Assembly: GCF_036688685.1 (NCBI RefSeq)
Contig: NZ_JAQQPS010000031.1
Location: 1-58,547 of the forward strand
DNA: 58,547 nucleotides
Reading direction: 5' to 3'
Source: JALYUM01 sp036688685
GTDB taxonomy: Bacteria > Pseudomonadota > Gammaproteobacteria > Burkholderiales > Burkholderiaceae_D
Part shown: piece by piece, positions 7,557 through 16,444 of the stretch
How the letters are laid out: each line of letters begins with the position of its first letter
Position numbering within the stretch: position 1 is the stretch's first letter
The notes under the pieces: model-generated
What the model saw: only the letters and a program-made list of their open reading frames with translations
The model's database searches: none
What the model was told of the DNA's origin: nothing
Made by a program: the position numbers and the translations under genes

Positions 7557-8603
7557 TCAGCTGTGCTTGCGGATCTGCTCTTCGGCCAGGGCACGCCCGT
7601 CCGGATTGGCCATCAGCACCAGGGTGACGCCCGCGCCGACTGGAAAGTCGTCGGGTGGATTGAAGGTCCATTGCTCGTTCTGGTACGCCGCCATCAGCAT
7701 GTAGACGGGTGACCTGGGCAACAGTCGCGCCAGCGCCACCGGCGCCATCCCGCCTGGCAGCACCAGTTCCTCGATTCGCATGGCGCCTTCGCTGCGCAGC
7801 ATCTGGTCCATGAAATTGACGACGTGGGGGCGCACCATCGCCGACGCAATGCGCGTGCCGCCGGTGAAATCGGGTGACACGATTTCGTCCGCACCGGCGT
7901 GGCGTGCCTTCTTGGTGTTGCGCACGTCATGCAGGCGCACCACCACGCGCACTTTGGGATTGAGCATTTTGACCGACATGGCGATCATCAGATTATGGCT
8001 GTCGTCGCCGGTCACCGCGAACACGCCGGCCGCGCCCATCAGGCCGGCGCGCAGCAGGGCGTCGTCGTCGGCTGCGTCGTCATGCACATACAGGCAGTCC
8101 GGGTGGTGCTCGAGCCACGCATCGAGCCCGGGCCGTTCGCTCTCGACGACCACGAAGCGGCGCCGGGTGGTGACCAGCTCCTTGGCCACGTTGCTGCCGA
8201 CACGGCCAATGCCGCACACGATGTAGTGCCCGGACAGCCTGGCGATTTCCTTCTCCATCCGCCTTCTCCTTCTTTGCGCATTCAAATCCGCATCGACCAG
8301 CAATGCGACCACGGTGGAAAACACATAACTCATCGCGCCGATGCCCAGTACGGCAATGAACACCGTGAACAGGCGCCCCATCGGGTGATGGCTCAGGTCA
8401 ATCGTCTCGCCATACCCGATCGTGGCCACGGTAATGAAGGTCATGTAAAAGCTGTCGACCCAGGACGCTATCGGCCGCCCCAGGTAGTGGTAGCCCAGCG
8501 TGCCGGCAAGATGCACCAGCACCAGCAGCGCAGCGCCGATGCCCAGGCCCTTGACGTGGCGGTGCGCCAGCAGTTTGGCCATGCGCGCTTGTCTTGATTG
8601 CAT
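7557..8603 (-). CDS. Potassium channel subunit with RCK/TrkA-N domain
   Basis: A 348-residue inner-membrane protein with two transmembrane helices around a pore loop. The selectivity filter is TIGYGE, in the order VDSFYMTFITVATIGYGETI. A TrkA-N nucleotide-binding domain follows, with HYIVCGIGRVGSNVAKEL (GxGxxG Rossmann loop), VVVESER as the acidic strand end and HDDAADDDALLRAGL. A C-terminal RCK-C-like lobe completes it. The family forms tetrameric K+ channels gated by cytoplasmic ligands. The start was set at the ATG preceded by GAGGAA at 5 bases, rather than a TTG 14 codons upstream. Stands alone. Confidence 0.85.
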   Translation of the reverse strand: MQSRQARMAKLLAHRHVKGLGIGAALLVLVHLAGTLGYHYLGRPIASWVDSFYMTFITVATIGYGETIDLSHHPMGRLFTVFIAVLGIGAMSYVFSTVVALLVDADLNAQRRRRRMEKEIARLSGHYIVCGIGRVGSNVAKELVTTRRRFVVVESERPGLDAWLEHHPDCLYVHDDAADDDALLRAGLMGAAGVFAVTGDDSHNLMIAMSVKMLNPKVRVVVRLHDVRNTKKARHAGADEIVSPDFTGGTRIASAMVRPHVVNFMDQMLRSEGAMRIEELVLPGGMAPVALARLLPRSPVYMLMAAYQNEQWTFNPPDDFPVGAGVTLVLMANPDGRALAEEQIRKHS

Positions 8604-8910
8604 CCGGGTTCCTCGATCCGCAGGGGCGACCTGTTCGCCCTGCAAGGTTCCCCATGATAGCAGTGCGGCTCACGGTGGCTGCCAGCAAAGGGCCGGGCCA
8701 GGCCTGCGTGGCCGCTCTCATGTAGAAGTAGACACGGCAGTGCCCACTGCACATATTTTTAAGTTGGCTTTCGGTGGCAGCTTCGCAGCCGTTTGTTTAT
8801 ACTTATATTATAAATAGTTTAACTATTTATCACGTTCGTCACCAGCGCCCTGGCTTTGGCGCGCCGCCCCGCCCACGCCTGACCACACGCGACGTCCAGC
8901 GTTTTCGCCC
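8604..8910. other. Intergenic region between channel and acetyltransferase genes
   Basis: No open frame here looks coding. The right half drops sharply in GC (TTTGTTTATACTTATATTAT) and holds a perfect AT-rich inverted repeat, listed separately. The region is divergent: the channel reads left and the acetyltransferase right. Confidence 0.6.
8810..8830. promoter_or_regulatory. 21-bp perfect AT-rich palindrome, probable operator
   Basis: The arms ATAAATAGTT and AACTATTTAT flank a single T and are exactly complementary. It overlaps -10-like sequences (TATATT, TATTAT) and lies 80 bases before the acetyltransferase gene, in a divergent promoter region of an otherwise GC-rich window. A dimeric repressor site is the simplest reading. 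The regulator is not evident. Confidence 0.5.
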
Positions 8911-9369
8911 ATGCCACATAAAATGCCATCCTCCCCGACCAGCGTTACCCTCCACATCGCCACAGACGCTGATCTTGCCGCGATCAACCTTCGGTATGCC
9001 GAGATCGGCTTCGTGCCCTCCGCTTCTGACGACTTGATCGTCGTTGCCAGAATCGATGGCATCACTGCTGGCCAAGGGCGTGTCACACCGGTCGATGCCA
9101 CCAGCGCTGAACTGGGCGGCATCTATGTCCTGCCTGGCTGCGAGGGCATGGGTATCGCGCGGCGCATCGTCGCGTTTTTGATCGGCCATGCAAATTTTCC
9201 GGTCCTCTACTGCTTGCCATTCGGCGAACTGGCGGCTTTTTACGGCTCGATGGGATTTTCCGCAGTGAAGGAGCCGGGTCGCGTACCGCAGAAGGTGATG
9301 CAGAAGCATCAGTGGTGCAATGCCACCTATGATAAAGCGGTCTTGCTGCTGGAGAGACGCGACAGCTGA
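8911..9369 (+). CDS. GNAT-family N-acetyltransferase
   Basis: The 152-residue product has GNAT layout: an N-terminal strand TLHIATDADLAAINLRYAEI, a central strand with ELGGIYVLPGCEGMGIARRI (acetyl-CoA pyrophosphate-binding loop of the R/Q-x-x-G-x-G/A type, here EGMGIA) and a C-terminal LAAFYGSMGFSAV motif typical of the family. The substrate cannot be predicted. There is no clear ribosome-binding site, and a second ATG four codons in is an alternative start. It converges with the lipoprotein gene that follows, with only 12 bases between the stops. Confidence 0.75.
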   Translation: MPHKMPSSPTSVTLHIATDADLAAINLRYAEIGFVPSASDDLIVVARIDGITAGQGRVTPVDATSAELGGIYVLPGCEGMGIARRIVAFLIGHANFPVLYCLPFGELAAFYGSMGFSAVKEPGRVPQKVMQKHQWCNATYDKAVLLLERRDS

Positions 9370-9381
9370 TTCAGGTGGCGT

Positions 9382-9750
9382 CTACTCGCGCGCCCGGTCC
9401 ATCAACTGGTATTTTTTCACCAGCCCGTCGCGGCCGAACAGGATCGTCAGTTCTTTCCGGTTGTCGGCGCTGCTGATCACCAGATTCACATACGGCAGGG
9501 AATCGACCGCGCGCGGGTAGCCAAGCTGGTACAGCCACACTTCCTGACCGCCGGGGTAGGGCGTGATGCTGGCCTCGCCGAACGCGGTGCGGATGTCGGC
9601 CTTGTCGGACTTGCCGATCACGATGCTGTGCGCCGCGCGCTCGGCGCTCAGGGTTGTAAGCGCGCCGTTGCCGGTCGATGCGCAGCCGGTGGCAAGGACC
9701 AGCAGCAGGCAGCCGGCCGCGCGCATGGTTGCAGTCGGGTAGCGGCTCAT
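9382..9750 (-). CDS. Small lipoprotein with BamE/SmpA-like fold
   Basis: The 122-residue product has a lipoprotein signal (LLLVLATGCAS). Its mature part has the pattern of small envelope proteins of the OmlA/SmpA type: an initial helix, IGKSDKADIRTAFGEAS, then EVWLYQLG and a strand pair ending TILFGRDGLVKKYQ. The start overlaps the stop of the upstream gene by ATGA, so the two are translationally coupled. A start nine codons later is possible. A frame extending further upstream is a shadow of the neighbouring gene. The exact role is unknown. Confidence 0.7.
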   Translation of the reverse strand: MSRYPTATMRAAGCLLLVLATGCASTGNGALTTLSAERAAHSIVIGKSDKADIRTAFGEASITPYPGGQEVWLYQLGYPRAVDSLPYVNLVISSADNRKELTILFGRDGLVKKYQLMDRARE

Positions 9751-10550
9751 TGCTCGTCGTCCAGGTAGGAGAATGTCAGCAGCGTGTCGTCCGGCCAGTG
9801 CTGGTCGTACAGCGCCTTGTATTTCACGGTATAGGCGCGGTCGCGCAGGAACAGCCAGTCTTCCTGGCTCGGCATCGGCACCAACGCCGGGCCGTGCAGC
9901 ATGGCCGCGGACAGCACGCTGCGCCGCTCGCCCGCTACCAGGGTGATGCCGAACAAGGGTCGGTCGGCAAACGAGAACAGATTGATGGGCAGGCTGCGGC
10001 ACGGATCGGCCAATCTAATCACCATCATATTGATCGGATGGTGAATGTAGGCCACCAGGTCAGCCGCCATGTTCACTTTACATTCGAGCATCAGGTCGCC
10101 AAGGCGGCGCGCATTGGCCGGCACGCCCGGGCTGCGGATTTCGGCGCGCCAGGCCAGGCTGCCGGACGGGCGATTGAAGCGCACCATGGCATCCGCTCCC
10201 GCGGCCTCGGCCTCGACTGGCAGCACGAAGCTGTGGTCGGCATCCAGGGGCACCGCGATGGCGCCGTGCGCACCGACGATCTGCAAGGCCAGCGACGCCA
10301 TGTCCACCCCGTCGCGGCGCGGCAAAACCTTGAAGCGCAAGGTGCTGCCCGGCGCCAGCTGGCGCTGCTGCTCGAATATTTTTATGCCAGCCAGCATGTC
10401 GCGATACGATTTTTCATCGCGCTCGGATAACGCGCCCGCCACCTTCACCACGGGCACCGTTTCCTGAGCGGCGGCGCCGGCCAGGCCGGTCCACGCCATG
10501 CCCGAGAGTAGCGCCGCCAGCAGGCAGCGCCGGGTTGTCACAGCTGTCAT
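9747..10550 (-). CDS. Periplasmic protein of unknown function
   Basis: A 267-residue protein with a signal peptide that includes two adjacent arginines (TTRRCLLAALLSGMAWTG...), possibly Tat-compatible. The mature part starts QETVPVVKVAGALSERDEKS and continues with a helix (YRDMLAGIKIFEQQR) and several beta strands (TLRFKVLPRRDGVD, HSFVLPVEAEA). It contains two cysteines far apart (LECKVN and DPCRS). I do not recognise the family. It is coupled by ATGA to the downstream lipoprotein and runs divergently from the response-regulator gene. Confidence 0.6.
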   Translation of the reverse strand: MTAVTTRRCLLAALLSGMAWTGLAGAAAQETVPVVKVAGALSERDEKSYRDMLAGIKIFEQQRQLAPGSTLRFKVLPRRDGVDMASLALQIVGAHGAIAVPLDADHSFVLPVEAEAAGADAMVRFNRPSGSLAWRAEIRSPGVPANARRLGDLMLECKVNMAADLVAYIHHPINMMVIRLADPCRSLPINLFSFADRPLFGITLVAGERRSVLSAAMLHGPALVPMPSQEDWLFLRDRAYTVKYKALYDQHWPDDTLLTFSYLDDEQ

Positions 10551-10615
10551 CTTGCGTCCTTTTATAGAGAATCATTCACCCGAAGCTGCGGCCAGTATAA
10601 AAGCTGCAACCTTTG

Positions 10616-10644
10616 GCCAAGCCAAAGCTTGCGGCGCTTATACT
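10616..10644 (+). promoter_or_regulatory. Inverted-repeat box plus -10 element before the response regulator
   Basis: GCCAAGC and GCTTGCG form an imperfect inverted repeat over a 4-base centre, followed by TATACT only 6 bases before the ATG. The same box and -10 arrangement recurs upstream of the serine hydrolase gene (from 27926). If TATACT is the real -10, the response-regulator mRNA would be almost leaderless, which fits the lack of a ribosome-binding site. Confidence 0.4.
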
Positions 10645-10650
10645 TGGTCC

Positions 10651-11307
10651 ATGCACATCCTCATCATTGAAGACGACATCGACCTCGGATTTTCGCTCCA
10701 GCAAGCGCTGCAGGTCGAGGGCATCAGCAGCGTGTGGCTGCGCCGGGTGGCCGAGTTGCCCTTGCCGCAGGAGGCGACGCAGTTCGACTGCGCGCTGCTG
10801 GACCTGACCCTGCCGGACGGCGCCGGCCTCGAGGTGCTGGCGCGCTGGCGGCGCGCCGGCGTGGCGCTGCCGGTCATCATCATTACCGCGCGTTCGGCGC
10901 TGTCCGACCGGCTGGCCGGGCTCGACGGCGGCGCCGACGATTTTGTCATCAAGCCGTTCGAGACCGCGGAGCTGATTGCGCGCATGCACGCGGTGCTGCG
11001 CCGCAGCGCGCGCCAGGCCAGCGCGGTCTGGACCGTGGGCGCCTTGCAGATCGAGCCGCGCAGCCGCGTGGTGCGCCTCGACGGCGTGACCCTCGACCTG
11101 TCGCCGCGTGAATTCCAGCTCCTGCTCGAGCTGGCGCGCGAGCCGGGCGCCGTGGTGGCCAAGGGCGCGCTGGCGCAACGCCTCGAGCCGCTCGGCGATG
11201 CGCTCGACTTCGCCGCAGTGGAGGTGCATGTGTCGAATTTGCGCCGCAAGATCGGCGCCGAGCGTATCCGCACCGTGCGCGGCATCGGCTACCTGGTCGC
11301 GGCATGA
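10651..11307 (+). CDS. OmpR/PhoB-family response regulator (QseB-like)
   Basis: This 218-residue regulator has a receiver domain with acidic pair Asp8/Asp9, phospho-acceptor Asp51 (ALLDLTLPDG), Thr79 and Lys101 (DFVIKPFE). A winged-helix DNA-binding domain follows (DLSPREFQLLLELAREPG, AAVEVHVSNLRRKIG, IRTVRGIGYLV). Its stop overlaps the ATG of the sensor kinase, forming a standard two-gene system. The start was chosen where homology begins; an upstream frame extension is non-coding. It runs divergently from the unknown periplasmic protein gene. Confidence 0.9.
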   Translation: MHILIIEDDIDLGFSLQQALQVEGISSVWLRRVAELPLPQEATQFDCALLDLTLPDGAGLEVLARWRRAGVALPVIIITARSALSDRLAGLDGGADDFVIKPFETAELIARMHAVLRRSARQASAVWTVGALQIEPRSRVVRLDGVTLDLSPREFQLLLELAREPGAVVAKGALAQRLEPLGDALDFAAVEVHVSNLRRKIGAERIRTVRGIGYLVAA

Positions 11308-12764
11308 AGCGCTGGCTGCGACCGACGCTGGCCAGGCGCATGATGGGCGCGCTGCTGCTGGCCTTTGCGCTGGTGTGGCTGGTGCTGATGGCGCGCCAGC
11401 TGTACCTTGCCACCGACCGCCAGGCGTTCGACCAGAACCTGCAAACGCTCGGCGAGAATCTGCTTGCTTCGATCGCACCGATCGAGGCGCCCGGCGAAGC
11501 GCGCGCCATCGTGGCGGCGACCGCGGCGCTGATCAACCAGAGCTATCGCAGCAACCACGTGCCGGGCGTGCTGTTGATGGAGTTGCGCGCGGCCGATGGC
11601 AAGCGCCTGTTCTGGTCGCCCGAAGGTGGCAACGCAGTCGTGCGCGGCACCCCCGGCCGCATCGACCCGGGCGAGGTTCATGGTCAACCTTACCGGGTCT
11701 ACCAGGGCAGGGGCGAACGCTGGACGCTGCTGGTGGCGGCGCCGCGCATGCCTGCCGGCTGGCTCGTGCGCAACCTGAGCGGCGGCCTGACCATCGACAT
11801 GCTGATCGCACTGCCGTTCGTGATACTGCCGCTGTGGTTCGCCGTGACGCGCGGCCTGCGGCCCTTGCGCAGTCTGTCCGGCCAGATTGCCACTCGCAGC
11901 GCTGGTGACCTGGCGCCGCTGGGCGCGCCCCCCAGGCACGCGGAGCTGCAGCCGCTGGCGCAGGCGCTCGACGGGTTGCTGGCGCGCCTGCGCCACGAGG
12001 TCTCGCGCGAACAGGCGTTCGTGCAGGACGCGGCCCACGAATTGCGCACCCCGATGGCGGTGATGTCGGCCCAGGCCCATGTGCTGTTGATGTCGACCGA
12101 TGCCGACCAGCGCAGCGACGCCGAACGGCGCATGCGCCAGGCGATTGCCCGCGCCTCGCACCTGGTCGGCCAGTTGCTCGACCTGGCGCAGCTGGACCAG
12201 CAGCGCCCGGCCGACGCTGGTGTGTGCGATGTGGCGCAGTTGTTGCGGCACGAGCTGGCGCTGATTGCGCCGGCCGCATTGGCGCGCCAGATCGAGCTGT
12301 CGCTCGATGCGCCGGATGCGCTGCACCATGCGCTGGACCTGCCGGCGTTTCAGTCGATCGTCCATAACCTGCTCAACAACGCGCTTGCCTACGTGCCGGA
12401 CAACGGCCAGGTGCGCGTGTCCTTGCAGGGCGCGCAGCCGGGGCTGGTGCTGGTCGTGGCCGACGATGGACCCGGCATTGCGCCGGACCAGCGCGCACTG
12501 GTCTTCGAGCGCTTCCATCGCGGTGGCGGCAACGGCACCAGCCCCGCCGCGCCAGGGGCCGGTCTCGGCCTGGCGATCGTGCGTGAAGCGGCGGCGCGGC
12601 TCGATGGGCATGTCACGCTGGAAGGCGGGATCGGCGGGCGCGGGTGCAGGTTTGCCGTGATGCTGTATGGCGCGCCCCAGGCTTCAGTCCTTGAACCTGA
12701 GCGCGTCCATCACAATCCCCATGACGCGCGACGCCTGGCGCCGGCTGGGGTAGTAGGCGTGTAA
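11304..12764 (+). CDS. Sensor histidine kinase (QseC-like)
   Basis: The 486-residue inner-membrane kinase has a first transmembrane helix (GALLLAFALVWLVLM), a periplasmic domain of about 120 residues, a second helix (LIALPFVILPLWFAV) and a HAMP-like linker. The dimerisation domain carries phospho-acceptor His245 (QDAAHELRTPMAVM). The catalytic domain has the N box NLLNNALAYV, G1 DDGPGIAP and G2 GAGLGLAIVREAA. It partners the regulator upstream with a 4-base overlap. The last 27 codons overlap the 3' end of the convergent LysR gene and continue past the usual end of the catalytic domain, so the true family C-terminus may be nearer GCRFAVML. Confidence 0.9.
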   Translation: MKRWLRPTLARRMMGALLLAFALVWLVLMARQLYLATDRQAFDQNLQTLGENLLASIAPIEAPGEARAIVAATAALINQSYRSNHVPGVLLMELRAADGKRLFWSPEGGNAVVRGTPGRIDPGEVHGQPYRVYQGRGERWTLLVAAPRMPAGWLVRNLSGGLTIDMLIALPFVILPLWFAVTRGLRPLRSLSGQIATRSAGDLAPLGAPPRHAELQPLAQALDGLLARLRHEVSREQAFVQDAAHELRTPMAVMSAQAHVLLMSTDADQRSDAERRMRQAIARASHLVGQLLDLAQLDQQRPADAGVCDVAQLLRHELALIAPAALARQIELSLDAPDALHHALDLPAFQSIVHNLLNNALAYVPDNGQVRVSLQGAQPGLVLVVADDGPGIAPDQRALVFERFHRGGGNGTSPAAPGAGLGLAIVREAAARLDGHVTLEGGIGGRGCRFAVMLYGAPQASVLEPERVHHNPHDARRLAPAGVVGV

Positions 12765-13577
12765 TCCCGGGAAGGTCCCGCACCAGTCGGGCATGACGCT
12801 CACCAGCCGCCCGGCGCGCACATGTTCTTCTACCAGGTCTGCCGTGATGAATGCCAGGCCGTTGCCGCTCAGCGCCGCATTGACCATCTGGCTGACGCTG
12901 GAACAGATGACCTGCCCGCGTACCCGCGCTTCGAGCTGCTTGCCGTCGTGTTCGAGCTCCCAGGCATACAGCCCGCCGCGCGTGGCCAGGCGTAGCGTGA
13001 TGCAATTGTGTTTCAGGAGTTCCGGCAAGGACGTGGGGATCGTGTGCCAGGCGAAATAGGCGGGCGATCCGACAATCATCAAGGGCAGTGGTGCAGTCAG
13101 GCGCACCGCGATCATGTCATTGTCGACCTGGTCGCCGTAGCGCACGCCGATGTCGTAGCGGTCCGCGGCAATGTCCGTTAAACGGTAGTCGGCATGCATC
13201 TCGACGTGCAGGTCGGGGTAGGCCGGCAGCACCGGCGCCAGCCTGGGCCACAGCACCGTGTCGATCACGTGATCGATGGCGGTGATGCGGATCGTGCCGA
13301 TCGGCTTGTCGCCCAGGTCGCTGACCGCGGCAATTTCTGCCTCGACTTCTTCCAGGCGCGGGGCGACATTTTCCAGCAGGCGCAGACCGGCCTCGGTGGG
13401 CGACACGCTGCGCGTGGTCCGGTTCAGCAGACGGACGCCGAGCCGCTGTTCCAGCGAGCGAATGATATGGCTGAGCGCCGATTGCGTCATGCCGAGTTTC
13501 GCCGCGGCGCGCGTAAAACTGCGCTCGCGCGCCACTTCAAAAAAAATCAGGATGTCGTTGATATTGTCGCGGGCCAT
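12684..13577 (-). CDS. LysR-family transcriptional regulator
   Basis: A 297-residue regulator with an N-terminal winged helix-turn-helix (DILIFFEVARERSFTRAAAK, then LGMTQSALSHIIRSLEQRLG and LLNRTTRSVSPTEAG) and a periplasmic-binding-protein-like effector domain. The ATG preceded by AAAGGA was chosen; the frame extends 19 codons upstream without support. It reads away from an MFS exporter gene 239 bases off, the usual arrangement in which the LysR protein controls its divergent neighbour. Both promoters probably lie in that spacer. The effector is unknown. Confidence 0.85.
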   Translation of the reverse strand: MARDNINDILIFFEVARERSFTRAAAKLGMTQSALSHIIRSLEQRLGVRLLNRTTRSVSPTEAGLRLLENVAPRLEEVEAEIAAVSDLGDKPIGTIRITAIDHVIDTVLWPRLAPVLPAYPDLHVEMHADYRLTDIAADRYDIGVRYGDQVDNDMIAVRLTAPLPLMIVGSPAYFAWHTIPTSLPELLKHNCITLRLATRGGLYAWELEHDGKQLEARVRGQVICSSVSQMVNAALSGNGLAFITADLVEEHVRAGRLVSVMPDWCGTFPGLHAYYPSRRQASRVMGIVMDALRFKD

Positions 13578-13816
13578 GCAGGTCCTTTCGTCCATAAAAA
13601 TGCTTGCCGCAGCGACCATCGGGCGCATGTACACGGCGCATAAATTGTCGCGTTACTCATGACAGGCAATCATATAACGCATGCAGTCTCGATTGGTGTT
13701 CGTGCAAAATCGCACGTGATTCATGGCACGGCCGCATAAGCCTGGCGAATTTTGTGGCGGTTCGCAGGCCCGGCCGGGCCTTATCATGCCGTCTTCGCTC
13801 ACAACACTTTATCTCC

Positions 13817-15022
13817 ATGCAAGGAAACATCTCCACGATCGACGACCACAGCAGCCCCGGCGCAACGACGGCCTGGGGCGGCATCTTCGCGCTGGCGCTG
13901 GGCGCCTTTGCCCTGGTGGCTTCCGAATTCATGCCGGTCAGTTTATTGACCTCTATTGCCACCGACCTGCATGTGAGCGAAGGGCAGGCCGGCCAGTCCA
14001 TTGCGGTGTCGGGCGCCTTCGCACTGCTGACCGCCCTGGCCATCCCTTCGCTGGCGGGCAAAATGGACCGCAAGACCTTGCTGCTCGGACTGACGCTGCT
14101 GATGATCGTGTCCGGCACCATCGCCGCCTGGGCGCCCAACTACGCCGTGTTCATGCTCGGTCGCGCCTTCATTGGCGTGGCCATCGGCGGCTTCTGGTCG
14201 ATGTCGGCGGCCACGGCCATGCGCCTGGTGCCGCCTGACCAGGTGCCGAAGGCGCTGGCCATCGTGAATGGCGGGAATGCGCTGGCCACCGTTGTCGCAG
14301 CGCCCCTCGGCAGCTTTTTGGGCGCGCTGGTCGGCTGGCGCGGCGCGTTTTTTTGCCTCGTGCCGGTGGCCGTGCTGGCACTGGCCTGGAAGATGTTCAG
14401 CTTGCCCGCCATGCCGGCCCGTCCCCGGCGCGGCAAAGGCAATCTGTTCGCCCTGTTCAAACGGTTGCCGGTCGCGCTGGGCATGGCGGCAGTCAGCCTG
14501 TTTTTCATGGGCCAGTTCGCCTTGTTGACCTACCTGCGGCCGTTCCTGGAAACCGCGACCCACGCCAGCGCCATGACCACCTCGCTGATGCTGCTGGCAA
14601 TCGGCGTGGCTGGATTCATCGGCACGGTGTTGATCGGCGCGCTGCTCAAGGCGCACCTGTACGAGACCCTGATCACGATCCCGCTGGCGATGGCGGCGAT
14701 TGCCATTGCCCTTATCGTATTCGGCAGTTCCACTGCCTGGACAGCGGTGTTGCTAGCGTTCTGGGGCCTGCTCGGCACCTCTGCGCCGGTGGGCTGGTGG
14801 ACCTGGCTGGCGCGCACGCTGCCGGACGATGCCGAAGCCGGTGGCGGCCTGATGGTGGCGGTGGTGCAGCTTGCCATTACGGCCGGCGCGGGGCTGGGCG
14901 GCGTCCTGTTCGACGCCATGGGTTACCGGGCCACGTTTGGCCTGAGCGCCGCAATCTTGCTGCTTGCTGCGGCGCTGGCGTTTGCCGCGGCCATGGCAGG
15001 TCGCGCGCGCGCAATGGCATGA
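13817..15022 (+). CDS. MFS transporter, DHA1-type drug/nucleoside efflux family
   Basis: A 401-residue protein with about 12 hydrophobic segments. The signature region between helices 2 and 3 is PSLAGKMDRKTLL. Motifs near the N-terminus (FALALGAFALVASEFMPVSL, GRAFIGVAIGGFWSMSAATA, LVPPDQVPKALAIVNGGNA) resemble the AraJ/NepI-like subgroup of H+-driven exporters. The substrate is probably a small organic molecule such as a drug, sugar or nucleoside. It is divergent from the LysR gene that likely regulates it. The ATG used starts MQGNIS; the frame upstream is not coding-like. Confidence 0.85.
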   Translation: MQGNISTIDDHSSPGATTAWGGIFALALGAFALVASEFMPVSLLTSIATDLHVSEGQAGQSIAVSGAFALLTALAIPSLAGKMDRKTLLLGLTLLMIVSGTIAAWAPNYAVFMLGRAFIGVAIGGFWSMSAATAMRLVPPDQVPKALAIVNGGNALATVVAAPLGSFLGALVGWRGAFFCLVPVAVLALAWKMFSLPAMPARPRRGKGNLFALFKRLPVALGMAAVSLFFMGQFALLTYLRPFLETATHASAMTTSLMLLAIGVAGFIGTVLIGALLKAHLYETLITIPLAMAAIAIALIVFGSSTAWTAVLLAFWGLLGTSAPVGWWTWLARTLPDDAEAGGGLMVAVVQLAITAGAGLGGVLFDAMGYRATFGLSAAILLLAAALAFAAAMAGRARAMA

Positions 15023-15148
15023 CGCTGCGGTCCGGCCACGCGAGCAGGGCCGCTGCGCCCCGCTCCGGGCCGGTTCGACCATGCACTTGCGCGCGGTCAT
15101 CAGTGCGATGTTAGCATGACGCGTCTATTCAACCATCCAGGGCCCACC

Positions 15149-16378
15149 ATGTTGTTTACGCCACTCACTCTGCCGAACGGCAGCACGCTGCCCAACCGGC
15201 TCGCCAAGGCCGCCATGGAAGAAAGCATGGCCGAAGCGGGGCAGTTGCCGGGACGGGCGATTCATCGTTTGTACGCGCGCTGGGCGCAGGGTGGCACCGG
15301 GCTGATCATCACGGGCAATGTGATGGTCGACAGCCGCGCACTCACCGGCCCCGGCACCATCGCGCTGGAAGCACACACCCCGCTCGAACCCTTCAAGGCG
15401 TGGGTGCAGGCCACCCGCGGCCACGGTGCAACAATGTGGATGCAGATTAACCACCCGGGCCGCCAGGTGATGGCCAATCTGGGCGGCCTGGCATGGGCGC
15501 CGTCGGCCGTTGCGCTCGACCTTGGCAAGCACAGCAAATTGTTTGCGCCACCGGTCGCGATGACCGAGGAGCAGATCGCAGAAGTGATCCGGCGCTTTGG
15601 CGATACGGCCTACGCTGCCGAACAGGCCGGCTTCGACGGGGTGCAGATCCATGCCGCACACGGCTACCTGCTGTCGCAGTTTCTGTCGCCGCTGGCCAAC
15701 CGGCGCGACGACCAGTGGGGTGGCAGCCTGGCCAACCGCGCACGCCTGCTGCTGGAGGTGGTGCGCGCGGTGCGCGCGCGCGTGGCGCCAGGCTTTTGCG
15801 TGTCGGTCAAGTTGAACTCCGCCGACTTCCAGCGCGGCGGCTTCTCCGAAGAAGACGCGCGCCAGGTGGTGCTGCTGCTGAACCAACTGCCGGTCGACCT
15901 GGTTGAACTATCCGGCGGCAGCTACGAAAGCCCGGCCATGCAAGGCCGCACCGCCGACGGTCGCACGCTCGCGCGCGAAGCGTACTTTCTGGAGTTTGCC
16001 CAGGCGCTGGCCGCAGTCGCGCGCATGCCTGTCATGACCACCGGTGGCATCGCCCGCCAGGCGATTGCCGAACAGGTGCTGGCCAGCGGCGTTGCCGTGG
16101 TCGGCATCGCGACGGCGTTGACGCTGGCGCCCGACCTGGCGCAGCAATGGCGCGCCGGCGCGGCGCCGCTGGCAACCGACCCGCCGCTGAAGTGGCAGGA
16201 CAAGGTGTTGGCCAGCCTTGCCACCCTGGCGGTGGCAAGGCGCAGGCTGCGCACGCTCGGCGCCGACGGCCGCAGCGGGGGCCGTCTGAGCCCGCTGTTT
16301 TCGCTGCTGATCGATCAGGTGCTCACCAGCCTGCTCGCCAGGCGTTATCGGAAATGGCGCATGAAATTGTCGGGCTGA
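15149..16378 (+). CDS. Old Yellow Enzyme-family NADH:flavin oxidoreductase
   Basis: The 409-residue product is an FMN-dependent TIM-barrel enzyme. It begins LFTPLTLPNGSTLPNRLAKA and has the OYE landmarks TGNVMVDSRAL, MWMQINHPGRQ, FDGVQIHAAHGYLLSQFLSP, then NRRDDQWGGSLANRARLLLE, and TTGGIA near the phosphate site. The HAAHGYL tract carries the residue pair that orients the substrate. Such enzymes reduce activated alkenes. The start is the ATG where homology begins; another ATG lies 11 codons upstream. An MFS/LysR pair precedes it, so transport and reduction of one compound may be linked (inference). Confidence 0.85.
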   Translation: MLFTPLTLPNGSTLPNRLAKAAMEESMAEAGQLPGRAIHRLYARWAQGGTGLIITGNVMVDSRALTGPGTIALEAHTPLEPFKAWVQATRGHGATMWMQINHPGRQVMANLGGLAWAPSAVALDLGKHSKLFAPPVAMTEEQIAEVIRRFGDTAYAAEQAGFDGVQIHAAHGYLLSQFLSPLANRRDDQWGGSLANRARLLLEVVRAVRARVAPGFCVSVKLNSADFQRGGFSEEDARQVVLLLNQLPVDLVELSGGSYESPAMQGRTADGRTLAREAYFLEFAQALAAVARMPVMTTGGIARQAIAEQVLASGVAVVGIATALTLAPDLAQQWRAGAAPLATDPPLKWQDKVLASLATLAVARRRLRTLGADGRSGGRLSPLFSLLIDQVLTSLLARRYRKWRMKLSG

Positions 16379-16444
16379 CTGGTGTACGAAGAGGGTTTTA
16401 ACAGTTTCTTCGGAACTTAATTGAACGTGGCTAGTCTTATCCGT

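Noticed and set aside
9751..10002. Upstream extension of the small lipoprotein frame
   Set aside because: It overlaps the preceding periplasmic protein gene out of register. The lipoprotein signal at the ATGA overlap marks the true start.
11289..12611. 440-codon minus-strand frame opposite the histidine kinase
   Set aside because: The kinase motifs on the plus strand are complete, and the antisense translation has no recognisable pattern.
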